Assembly (NCBI GenBank): GCA_024231955.1
Contig: JAAEPZ010000764.1
Location: 186,001-250,000 of the forward strand
Direction of reading: 5' to 3'
Length of the DNA stretch: 64,000 nucleotides
Source: a bacterium
GTDB lineage: Bacteria > Krumholzibacteriota > Krumholzibacteriia > JACNKJ01
The position numbers were made by a program, and so were the translations under genes. Numbering within the stretch: position 1 is the first letter of the stretch; each line of letters starts with the position of its first letter. The notes beneath the pieces were generated by a model, which was not told the origin of the DNA, did not search any database, and worked only from the letters and a program-made list of their open reading frames with translations. This document shows, in pieces, positions 46,076 to 53,314 of this stretch.

Positions 46076-48178
46076 ATGAGTGCGGAATTCAACAAAGAGC
46101 AACCGCTGGAGCGCCCCTGCCAGTTCATCAAAGGTGTCGGCCCGAGGAGAGCCGAAGATCTATCCCGGCTGGGGATAGAGACGGTTGAGGATCTCCTGCT
46201 CCACTTCCCCCGCAGCTATCTGGATCTGGGGGCACCGGAACCGCTGAACCGCCTTCAGGCGGGGCAGCGCGCGACGGTGCGTGGACGGGTGATGGCCTCC
46301 GGCGAGAGACAACCCCGGCGCGGGATGCGGATCCTGTCCGTTCTGCTGGAGGATGGCCACGGTCGCATCACCCTCACTTTCTTCAATCAGCCCTACCTCA
46401 AAAAGATCATCCGCAACGGCGTGGAGGTCATCGCCGCGGGCGAGGTGAGCCTGTTTCGCTCGGCGTTGCAGATGGTCTCCCCTGAATTCGAGATTCTGGA
46501 GAGTGAGCCGGACAGCCGGAGCATGCTTGAGCGGCCGCTGTTGCCGGTCTATCCGCTTACGCGTGGAGTGGGCCAGCGATGGCTGCGCAAGTTGCTGGAG
46601 CGGGTTCTTGCCATGCCCGAGTTTACGGGCGAACTGAGGGAGATACTGCCGCAGGAGTGGCTGACGGAGATGGATTGGCCCGGACGCATTGATGCGATCA
46701 GGCAATTGCACTTCCCGGCCGACAGGGGCAGCCTCGAGCGCGCGCGTACCCGTCTCAAGTTCGACGAGTTGTTTCTCTTGCAGTTGCTGGGTGCCTTGCG
46801 CCGGAAGCGGCGTCAGGAGGAGCACGGAATACGATTGACTGGGGGGGACAGGTTGCTGGAGCCCTTCCTGGCGGCACTGCCTTTCGAATTGACCGATTCG
46901 CAGCGGAAGGTCCTGAAGAGGATCCGTGAGGACCTGATCTCTGGTGGACGGATGAACAGACTCCTGCAGGGGGATGTCGGCAGCGGTAAGACGGTGGTTG
47001 CGCTGGCGGCTCTGATCATCGCCGTCGAGGGGAACATGCAGTCCGCCTTCATGGTGCCCCTGGAGGTGCTGGCCAGGCAGCATAATCAGAAGTGGGCGAT
47101 CCCCCTGGAGAGCCTCGGTGTGCGCACGGCCCTTTTGACGGGGGGGACACCTGCGCGTGAGAAACGACGCATCCTGGCCGAGCTCAAGTCGGGAGAAATC
47201 GATCTGCTGTTCGGCACGCAGGCCCTGATTCAGGAGGGGGTCGATTTTGCCCGGCTGGGTCTGGCGGTTGTGGATGAGCAGCACCGTTTCGGTGTAATGC
47301 AGCGTGCCCACCTGTTGTCCCAGGGCATGCCGCACATGCTTGTCATGAGTGCCACACCGATCCCCCGCTCCCTGGCCATGACCCTCTACGGTGATCTCGA
47401 TCTGAGTATCATTGATGAGCTGCCCCCGGGAAGGCCAGCGCTGGTAACTCGATTGAGCAGTGAATCCAAATTGCCGGAGATCTACAGTTTCATCAGGGAC
47501 AGGCTGCTCAAGGAGGATGAGCGCGCCTTCCTGATCTTTCCCCTGGTCGAAGAGGGGGACAAGCTGGAGCTGAAGTCGGCCAAGGAGGAGTTCGAGGAGC
47601 TGAAGAGCGGCGTGTTTGCGGACATCCCCTGCGATCTTGTCCACGGTCGGATGAGCCCGGCCGCGAAAAGCGAGGCGCTGGAGCGTTTCCGCAGCGGAGA
47701 ATCGCGGTTGCTCATGGCCACGACCGTGATCGAGGTGGGGATCGACATCCCCGAGGCGACGCTGATGGTGATCCACAATCCCGAGCGGTTCGGCTTGAGT
47801 CAGCTGCATCAGTTGCGGGGTCGGATCGGGCGTGGAACGAGGAAGAGCTATTGCATGCTGGCGCCGCCCGAGATGCTGGGCGAATCGGCCGGCGAGCGTC
47901 TGACATCCTTCGTGCGTCACAAGGATGGCTTCAAGCTGGCCGAGGAGGATCTAAAACAGAGGGGACCGGGTGAGATCTTCGGCGCACGTCAACATGGCCG
48001 TCCGGAACTAAGTCTCGCGCATCCGCTCCTGGATGCGGAGTTGGTGGAGCTGGCGCGTATCAGGGCCAGGGCATTGACCGATGACGACCCTGAGCTGGTT
48101 GCGGTCGATCTGCGTCCATTACGTTCTTTGCTGCTCAGAGCTTATAAGGATAGATTGGTTCTGTCCGGAGTCGGGTAA
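46076..48178 (+). CDS. recG: ATP-dependent DNA helicase RecG
   Basis: 700 residues. An N-terminal wedge/OB domain begins FIKGVGPRRAEDLSRLGIETVEDLLLHFPR; the helicase core has the Walker A motif QGDVGSGKTVVALAAL (near residue 300), DEQH (VVDEQHRFGVMQR, near 400), SATPIPRSLAMT and the C-terminal QLRGRIGRG and LKQRGPGEIFG segments. It remodels stalled replication forks and branched DNA. The sequence start matches the family, so the ATG at 46076 is well placed even though it lacks a ribosome site (see the promoter entry). It opens a new transcription unit 105 bases after the TPR gene. Confidence 0.96.
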   Translation: MSAEFNKEQPLERPCQFIKGVGPRRAEDLSRLGIETVEDLLLHFPRSYLDLGAPEPLNRLQAGQRATVRGRVMASGERQPRRGMRILSVLLEDGHGRITLTFFNQPYLKKIIRNGVEVIAAGEVSLFRSALQMVSPEFEILESEPDSRSMLERPLLPVYPLTRGVGQRWLRKLLERVLAMPEFTGELREILPQEWLTEMDWPGRIDAIRQLHFPADRGSLERARTRLKFDELFLLQLLGALRRKRRQEEHGIRLTGGDRLLEPFLAALPFELTDSQRKVLKRIREDLISGGRMNRLLQGDVGSGKTVVALAALIIAVEGNMQSAFMVPLEVLARQHNQKWAIPLESLGVRTALLTGGTPAREKRRILAELKSGEIDLLFGTQALIQEGVDFARLGLAVVDEQHRFGVMQRAHLLSQGMPHMLVMSATPIPRSLAMTLYGDLDLSIIDELPPGRPALVTRLSSESKLPEIYSFIRDRLLKEDERAFLIFPLVEEGDKLELKSAKEEFEELKSGVFADIPCDLVHGRMSPAAKSEALERFRSGESRLLMATTVIEVGIDIPEATLMVIHNPERFGLSQLHQLRGRIGRGTRKSYCMLAPPEMLGESAGERLTSFVRHKDGFKLAEEDLKQRGPGEIFGARQHGRPELSLAHPLLDAELVELARIRARALTDDDPELVAVDLRPLRSLLLRAYKDRLVLSGVG

Positions 48179-48255
48179 CGGCATCTGCCCGTCATGGTCA
48201 GGCATATGGATTGCAGTATTCCAGGAGTGACTATTTCCTTTGACGGAGCTCTAGT

Positions 48256-48825
48256 ATGACGCCTGAGAAAGTCAGCTGTCCTGGCTGTTCTCGCGAATAT
48301 GTAATACCGGGTAAGATGTTATCAGGTACTACATTACGCGTGAAGTGTCCCCGGTGTGGGCAGCGATTCGGATTGAGGGTAAGCGAGGATGCCGAATCGG
48401 TGAAAGGCATCAAAGACCTCGATGAGGAAAAGCGGGACACGGGGGGGAAACATTGGCCTGCCGTTCCGGTCGAAGCTGACCCACCTCCGGGAGAGGACCC
48501 CTCTCCCGCTGAACCGATCGCCAACAACAACTGGAAGAATGCTGCGGAAGCGGTAGGTGCCCCCGCCAAAGAGGAGGACCTCCGGGTCGTGATCAGGCGC
48601 GCCAGACGCCTTTCCCGCGCACTTATCCAGGAGATGGTGCTGGGCCAGAGGGAGAGACGTGACAAAGCTTTGGCCGAGGGAAGTCTTCTTCTCGAATTCG
48701 GTGAAGATATTCGCAAGAACTGGGATCTGTACACGGAAAAAGTCGGTCAGGATATTGCCCGCAATACATCTTATTTCAGGGACGCTTTAAATGAATTCCT
48801 TGCAGATGGAAGGCGGTTGTTCTGA
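48256..48825 (+). CDS. MJ0042-type zinc-finger protein with helical C-terminus
   Basis: 189 residues. Residues 7-45 carry two CxxC pairs (SCPGC...KCPRCGQRFGLRV), the MJ0042-type zinc ribbon. Next comes a charged, Pro/Glu-rich linker of about 60 residues (KHWPAVPVEADPPPGEDPSP), and then a helical C-terminal domain (LRVVIRRARRLSRALIQEMVLGQRERRDKALAEGSLLLEFGEDIRKNWDLYTEKVG). The helical part is reminiscent of C-terminal domains found in some delta-proteobacterial and FCB zinc-ribbon proteins. It probably contacts nucleic acid or protein. The stop lies one base before the next start. Function unknown. Confidence 0.7.
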   Translation: MTPEKVSCPGCSREYVIPGKMLSGTTLRVKCPRCGQRFGLRVSEDAESVKGIKDLDEEKRDTGGKHWPAVPVEADPPPGEDPSPAEPIANNNWKNAAEAVGAPAKEEDLRVVIRRARRLSRALIQEMVLGQRERRDKALAEGSLLLEFGEDIRKNWDLYTEKVGQDIARNTSYFRDALNEFLADGRRLF

Positions 48826-48826
48826 T

Positions 48827-49654
48827 ATGACAGAGCAGCCGGAATTGATCAACATTCCCGTTTACATATGGGATCTGAATCCCGATCTGTCCAAGCGTTT
48901 GCGGCAGGACCTGAAAGCGAAGTCCTGCCAACTCATCCCTCTGCCTTCACGTGAGAACTGGGGAGCCCTGCCTGAAGAGGAGGAACTCGCGGTTGCGATC
49001 ATTGCACCCGGCATGGACGATTTGCCCTGGGATTCCATTGATGAACTGAAGCGTCAGCGGAGGATCCGTCTACTCCTCCTGCTTCCCGAGGTTGATGGCC
49101 GAACCTGGCAACATCTGACCAGCAGGGGATTCTGCAATGTCCTTGCGCCACCGTTCAATGCGCTGGATCTTGAATTCGAGCTGCGGTGCCAGGGGCGGAA
49201 GTTGCCGCTGACGCAACGCCTGCCCGATCTGGAGGCGCGGCTCCGCACCAGGGTGGAGTTCACCTTCCCGGCCGAGATGCGATTCGTCACACCGGCGGCC
49301 GGCTTCATCTGTCGTCTTGCGCGAGAACATGCCTACCATTCGGACGTTTGGGCGGAGCGGCTACCACTGGCGCTGGGGGAGGCCTTCGCCAATGCCGTGC
49401 GTCACGGTTGCGGTTCCGACCCAAGCAAAGAGGTGTCGGTTAAGATCTGGATACAGCAGGATGTCCTGAAGATCAGGGTGGAGGATCCAGGCAAGGGGTT
49501 TGACTACCGCGCCCTGCCGGATCCCCGAAGCGGCACCTCATTGAAGCGTGCACATGGCAGAGGTGTGTTACTCATGCGAGAGATGATGGATCGCGTCAGT
49601 TTCGCGGAGGGGGGGAGAATCATCACTATGCATATCCAGCGGGGTGGGCGGTAG
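48827..49654 (+). CDS. Pseudo-receiver fused to a GHKL (RsbW-like) ATPase
   Basis: 275 residues. Residues 1-115 alternate strands and helices like a response-regulator receiver (NIPVYIWDLNP, LAVAIIAPGMDDLPW, IRLLLLLPEVDG, CNVLAPPFNALDLEFELR), but the acidic pocket is missing and no clear phospho-acceptor Asp is in place, so it is a pseudo-receiver. Residues 140-275 form a GHKL ATPase of the anti-sigma type: N-box ALGEAFANAVRHG, G1 VEDPGKGFDYR and G2 HGRGVLLMREMMD. It may be an anti-sigma or protein kinase regulator. ATG 48827 follows GGAAGGCGG; the in-frame ATG at 48791 overlaps the previous gene and is less likely. Confidence 0.72.
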   Translation: MTEQPELINIPVYIWDLNPDLSKRLRQDLKAKSCQLIPLPSRENWGALPEEEELAVAIIAPGMDDLPWDSIDELKRQRRIRLLLLLPEVDGRTWQHLTSRGFCNVLAPPFNALDLEFELRCQGRKLPLTQRLPDLEARLRTRVEFTFPAEMRFVTPAAGFICRLAREHAYHSDVWAERLPLALGEAFANAVRHGCGSDPSKEVSVKIWIQQDVLKIRVEDPGKGFDYRALPDPRSGTSLKRAHGRGVLLMREMMDRVSFAEGGRIITMHIQRGGR

Positions 49655-49664
49655 AGACTGATGC

Positions 49665-49691
49665 AAAAAAACGGGCGACGAACACCCGTTT
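49665..49691 (-). terminator. Intrinsic terminator for the minus-strand gene
   Basis: AAACGGG (49669-49675) and CCCGTTT (49685-49691) form a 7-bp stem with a 9-base loop. On the minus strand the stem is followed by seven T residues (plus-strand A run 49665-49671). This fits the end of the gene at 49749-50195. On the + strand there is no T-run. Confidence 0.7.
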
Positions 49692-49748
49692 GCTTGCGCT
49701 GATCTCAACGTACGACTTACGAACCGATCGCCGCATACGCTCAGACGA

Positions 49749-50195
49749 TCAGAATTCCTCCTCCTGCCACTTGTTGACAGTGATCTCCTCCAGCAGATCA
49801 TCTATCTGACGACGGACACGGGAATTCTGATCGGTTTCGAAGAGCGCCTTACGCACACGCCCGTATTTGTCCTTCTTCAAATAGCGCACTGCCTGCATAT
49901 CCTTGATGGGAACCAGAATATCCTTGCTGGCCCGAACCTCAAGCGGCTTGCCGCCATTGTCCTCAATGGGATTGTGATACGGATGCATGCCGATACCCCA
50001 GCAGTAGGCCATCAGTGTGCTGAGAAGGACTTTGAGTGTGTTTTGCCCTTGGACCGTAGTCAGATCAAGGTCGTCCGTTATGCTTTTTTCAACCTTCTCA
50101 ACCAAAGGGATGAGCTTATCGTAGACATCATCGGTGAGCTGAATATTCAGGAAACGGGAGAACATTTCCGCTACAGTCTTACGCGTCTCGGCCAT
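49749..50195 (-). CDS. Small conserved-looking protein of unknown function (only minus-strand gene)
   Basis: 148 residues, read on the minus strand. It opens MAETRKTVAEMFSRFLNIQ and is mostly helical and charged (VYDKLIPLVEKVEKSITDDL, LKVLLSTLMAYCWGIGMHPY, VRRQIDDLLEEITVNKW). No signal peptide or membrane helix; no motif I recognise. A GAGG site lies about 8 bases before its ATG and an intrinsic terminator follows its stop, so it is a self-standing unit, convergent with the pseudo-receiver ATPase and divergent from the MglA-like GTPase. The only non-plus gene in the window, it may share its divergent intergenic region with the GTPase. Coding evidence is good; function is not known. Confidence 0.7.
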   Translation of the reverse strand: MAETRKTVAEMFSRFLNIQLTDDVYDKLIPLVEKVEKSITDDLDLTTVQGQNTLKVLLSTLMAYCWGIGMHPYHNPIEDNGGKPLEVRASKDILVPIKDMQAVRYLKKDKYGRVRKALFETDQNSRVRRQIDDLLEEITVNKWQEEEF

Positions 50196-50493
50196 GAAGT
50201 GTGCACCTCATTGATATTGCAGTACTTAGGGATTGGGATTTTAACTCCCTTATGTCATCTGACGAAAAGCAAAATCCGCGCCCATGCATCAGCAGACGGG
50301 TGCGATAGCTGAGGATAGCACTCGCATACCTTAAATTCAGATCTTCTGCACAATTGTACGAATCTTGCATACGTGATCGTCGGATGGGTGCGCTCGCGTG
50401 CTTATGCGGGTTGCGGCCATGTATTCGAAGACACGATGACAAAGGCATTTGATGCCGCCATTATCGGGGGGAACCCTTTCCAAGAGGTGCAGT
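50196..50493. other. Divergent intergenic region between the minus-strand gene and the MglA-like GTPase
   Basis: This 298-base gap has no gene I can support and is less GC-rich than its surroundings. On the minus strand TAAAAT (50238-50243) would make a good -10 box for the minus-strand gene, but no convincing -35 stands 17 bases before it. On the + strand TTGTAC (50354-50359) could be a -35 box for the GTPase, with no clear partner. An AGAGG site at 50483-50487 sets the GTPase start at GTG 50494. Confidence 0.4.
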
Positions 50494-52287
50494 GTGGCTC
50501 TCATTAACAGAGCGGGCCAGGAGATCAGTGCGAAGATCGTATATTACGGTCCGGGATTGAGCGGGAAAACAACCAATCTCGAGATCATGTTCAAGCAGGT
50601 GCCGGAGACAAATCGTGGCAAGATGATCTCCATGAAGACCAGAACCGATCGGACGCTGTTCTTCGATCTGCTGCCGATCAACTCCGAACCGATTCATGAT
50701 TTTCAGGTCAGGATCCTCCTCTATACCGTGCCCGGTCAGGTTTATTACAACGCCACCAGACGGCTGGTGCTCAAGGGTGTGGACGCGGTCGTCTTCGTCG
50801 CGGACAGCCAGCGGGATAAACTTCAGGAGAACATTGAAAGTCTGGAAAACCTCCGCGCCAATCTCACGGATATGGGCATCTCCGTGGATGAGATACCCTG
50901 GGTCATTCAGTACAACAAACGCGATCTTCCCGACGTAATGAGCATTGACGAATTGCAGAAAGCGCTCAACCCGATGGGTGTGCCCACATTCGAAGCCGTT
51001 GCCTCCAGAGGTGATGGTGTTCAGGAGACCATGAGGGGAGTCGTCGAGTTCCTCCGTCCCGGTATTCAGAGTCAGGTCGAGGCGGAGATCGGCATGAACG
51101 CTGATAATAACGCTTCCGATTCGGGCGCGATGAATGGAAAGGAGGAGGCTGTCCAGTCTCCGCGCGAAGAGATTATCACTCCGGACAGTCCTCCAAGCGA
51201 CATGCTGAACATCACCCGTGAACAGGCAGAGAGTGTGCGGGAGGCTCCGCCTGAGGTCCCTGTCGCATCGGCGCCGCCGATCCAGGCGGATAGCGCACCG
51301 GTTGCGCCGACGCCAGAGTCGAACGCTGATGGCCAGATCGACACGATCATGCCCGAAATACCTGAGGCCCCCCCTGCGGCAGTCAAACCCGAGATGCCGA
51401 CGACGTCTCCGATCACGCATAACCCTATGGAGGTTCCGTCTCTGGTCATGATGCCCGGTGACGATGGTGATGTCATTGCACCTCAGGCCGAATCCTCCGC
51501 TGTGCCTGCGCAGGAGCAACCATCTGTACCTCCTGAGGCGGCAGAGACTCCGGCAACGACAGCATCCGACAATCCCGATGTCTCGATCCTGAAGGAATCT
51601 GTTCAGATGGATGCGCCAGAGGAGCCGGTGCAGGTCGAAGTCCCGGTCGCGTCACAATCGCAAACCGAGGAGATCACACCGGAGCCACCCAGAGCTGCAG
51701 CGCCGACAGCACCTAGGCAGCCCGCCCCGACAGAGATCCCGGCTCTGATAATGATGCCCGGTGACGATGGTGACTATACGCCGCCGGCGCCCAGTGCACC
51801 CGAGGAGCCCCGTGTGGAACCGGAGGCAACGGGGCAATCAGAAACGGAAAACGCCGAACCGCCGGTTGTGGAACAGCCTGCCGTCGAAACGGCTGAATCA
51901 GGAGGTGACGCCAGGGGTGAGATTGAGGTACCCGTCACCGAGAAACTCAACTACGACGAACTGCCCGAGCCCAAGATCGTGGAGTATCCAGGGCCGAACA
52001 AGCCGCAGGAATCTGTGACAGCAGCTCAGGAGCAGACACAGGAGGGCGCAGAATCGGCCCTGGCCGACAAGCCCCAGACAGACTGGTCCGACAATGGGGC
52101 TACGAGAGTCGATGAACCCGATTGGGTGTCGGAACCCGAGAAACCCGTTACACATCCTCCCGAACTGGTTGTCAGTGTACCAAAGAATATTCTGGAATCC
52201 GGAGAGCTGAGATTGCGTATAGTGCTCGCTGCCGATGGGGAACTGGGTGAGGTTGAGGCTAAGGTGGAGTTGGTCGATCAGCATTGA
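50494..52287 (+). CDS. MglA-family polarity GTPase with a long disordered tail
   Basis: 597 residues. Residues 1-195 are a canonical MglA-type small GTPase: P-loop G19PGLSGKTT27, switch region KTRTDRTLFFDLLPI, TVPGQVYYNATRR, the NKRDLPD base motif and the EAVASRGDGV end. Residues 200-550 are Pro/Glu/Ala-rich and probably disordered; an EVPSLVMMPGDDGD-type motif occurs twice, at about 315 and 416. The last 45 residues (PPELVVSVPKNILESGELRLRIVLAADGELG) look folded. MglA sets cell polarity and drives gliding or pilus switching in Myxococcus. GTG 50494, behind AGAGG, aligns with known MglA starts; TTG 50449 and ATG 50452 are earlier options. No MglB gene is adjacent. Confidence 0.85.
   Translation: MALINRAGQEISAKIVYYGPGLSGKTTNLEIMFKQVPETNRGKMISMKTRTDRTLFFDLLPINSEPIHDFQVRILLYTVPGQVYYNATRRLVLKGVDAVVFVADSQRDKLQENIESLENLRANLTDMGISVDEIPWVIQYNKRDLPDVMSIDELQKALNPMGVPTFEAVASRGDGVQETMRGVVEFLRPGIQSQVEAEIGMNADNNASDSGAMNGKEEAVQSPREEIITPDSPPSDMLNITREQAESVREAPPEVPVASAPPIQADSAPVAPTPESNADGQIDTIMPEIPEAPPAAVKPEMPTTSPITHNPMEVPSLVMMPGDDGDVIAPQAESSAVPAQEQPSVPPEAAETPATTASDNPDVSILKESVQMDAPEEPVQVEVPVASQSQTEEITPEPPRAAAPTAPRQPAPTEIPALIMMPGDDGDYTPPAPSAPEEPRVEPEATGQSETENAEPPVVEQPAVETAESGGDARGEIEVPVTEKLNYDELPEPKIVEYPGPNKPQESVTAAQEQTQEGAESALADKPQTDWSDNGATRVDEPDWVSEPEKPVTHPPELVVSVPKNILESGELRLRIVLAADGELGEVEAKVELVDQH
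51448..51773 (+). repeat. Two identical 23-base repeats inside the GTPase tail
   Basis: The same 23 bases, coding MMPGDDG, occur at 51448-51470 and 51751-51773, exactly 101 codons apart. The flanks encode similar residues (E-V/I-P-S/A-L-V/I before, D after) but differ in sequence elsewhere. The motif is probably a duplicated short binding site in a disordered region. Confidence 0.75.
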
Positions 52288-52294
52288 GCAACCC

Positions 52295-52324
52295 TTGACA
52301 TCAATGAGAATACTGCACTAGGTT
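52295..52324 (+). promoter_or_regulatory. Predicted promoter of the stand-alone receiver gene
   Basis: A perfect TTGACA (52295-52300) is followed after 18 bases by TAGGTT (52319-52324), a 3/6 match to the -10 box. A small CCCTTGAAGGG hairpin covers part of the ribosome site AAGGGAGAG, so translation may be damped. Confidence 0.4.
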
Positions 52325-52345
52325 CCCCTTGAAGGGAGAGCCGCC

Positions 52346-52702
52346 ATGAAGAAAAGAATTCTCATCGTCGACGATGAAGCCAGCATCCGCGAGCTGTACA
52401 GACAGGAGTTCGAGGATACGGGGTATGATGTCGATACGGCTGCATCTCCCGCGGAGGCGAATCGGGCCATCAGCCGAGCGAAGCCGGACCTGATGATTCT
52501 CGATATCAAGCTCGGGGAAGATGACGGCCTCGCCTATCTGCGTGAAATCATGGAAACCTACCATGATCTTGCGGTGATCATCTGCAGCGCGTACGGAAGT
52601 TTCAAAGAGGACTTCTCCTCTTGGCTGGCTGAAGCCTATGTTGTTAAATCATCGGATATGGAGCCCTTGCTGAGCAAGGTTCATGAGGTTCTGGCCGACT
52701 GA
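52346..52702 (+). CDS. Stand-alone response-regulator receiver domain
   Basis: 118 residues, a single CheY-like domain with no output domain. Acidic pocket D9-D10 (ILIVDDEASIRELYR), phospho-acceptor D53 (LMILDIKLG), S81 and K101 (YVVKSSD) are all present, so it should be phosphorylated by a histidine kinase. It probably signals by protein contact, like CheY or the FrzZ-type outputs. No kinase lies beside it; the GHKL protein at 48827 lacks a clear H-box and is not an obvious partner. It sits 58 bases after the MglA-like GTPase gene. Confidence 0.9.
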   Translation: MKKRILIVDDEASIRELYRQEFEDTGYDVDTAASPAEANRAISRAKPDLMILDIKLGEDDGLAYLREIMETYHDLAVIICSAYGSFKEDFSSWLAEAYVVKSSDMEPLLSKVHEVLAD

Positions 52703-52728
52703 CTATTCAATTCTCAATTGGAGGCGTT

Positions 52729-53199
52729 GTGAGAACTTACATCCTGCTATCGATTCTACTCCTGATCGCAGCAACCTCCAGTCTGGCCTCGACGCTGGAT
52801 CATCCCTTCGCCCAATCATTCAATACCGCCAGCCCCGGGAGCGGCCTGGGTCTCATCGAGTGGGGGCGCACTTCGATTTCATACAGCTCGAGCTGGATGG
52901 GGAAGCATAACTATTCCCAGGGCCTGTTGCTCAAGGGGATGCAGATGAACCTGGCGCCGGGGCTTGATTTCGAGGCCAGCTTCGGCCTGAGTTTCGTCCC
53001 CACGCACAGTTTTGATAACGGCCAGGGCAGCGGGGAATTCGTTCTCCCCTACGCTGCGATTCACTGGCAGCCAAACGACAAGTTCAGTGTTCACCTGGAA
53101 TATTCTCATATGGGGAGGAACTCCGGACTCGGTTTATATCAGTCCAGGATGAACTCCCTTTACGGTGTCCAGCGTTTCCCGACCTCACTACGGGACTAA
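52729..53199 (+). CDS. Small exported beta-barrel-like protein
   Basis: 156 residues. A signal peptide (TYILLSILLLIAATSSLAS) is followed by alternating hydrophobic/polar strands (SISYSSSWM, QGLLLKGMQMNLAPGLDFEASFGLSFV, FSVHLEYSHMG), the pattern of a small outer-membrane barrel. I do not recognise a named family, though short proteins of this type occur in FCB candidate phyla. It ends GVQRFPTSLRD without the usual terminal Phe, so a barrel end is not certain and a C-terminal frameshift is possible. The GTG start at 52729 lies behind a weak GGAGG and close after the receiver stop, so they may be co-transcribed. Confidence 0.65.
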   Translation: MRTYILLSILLLIAATSSLASTLDHPFAQSFNTASPGSGLGLIEWGRTSISYSSSWMGKHNYSQGLLLKGMQMNLAPGLDFEASFGLSFVPTHSFDNGQGSGEFVLPYAAIHWQPNDKFSVHLEYSHMGRNSGLGLYQSRMNSLYGVQRFPTSLRD

Positions 53200-53246
53200 A
53201 TCCCGAAACCGACGTGAAATCAATGCGGTAACTCCGCTGATAATCC

Positions 53247-53276
53247 TTGACCATTTGAAAACAGCGCGATTACTCT
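53247..53276 (+). promoter_or_regulatory. Possible promoter of the TPR gene at 53315
   Basis: TTGACC (53247-53252, 5/6) then an 18-base spacer and TACTCT (53271-53276, 3/6). It lies in the 115-base gap after the barrel-like gene and would give a leader of about 32 bases. Confidence 0.3.
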
Positions 53277-53314
53277 CCGGCCGATTCCAGGGAATGCAGC
53301 CGGGGGGATACCCA

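Noticed and set aside
46160..47920. Antisense open frame (586 codons) across recG
   Set aside because: RecG motifs are intact on the + strand; the antisense frame is a codon-bias shadow.
52729..53199. Possible PagL-type lipid A deacylase
   Set aside because: Length and YSHMG suggested it, but the Ser two residues after the His is missing and the rest does not align by eye.
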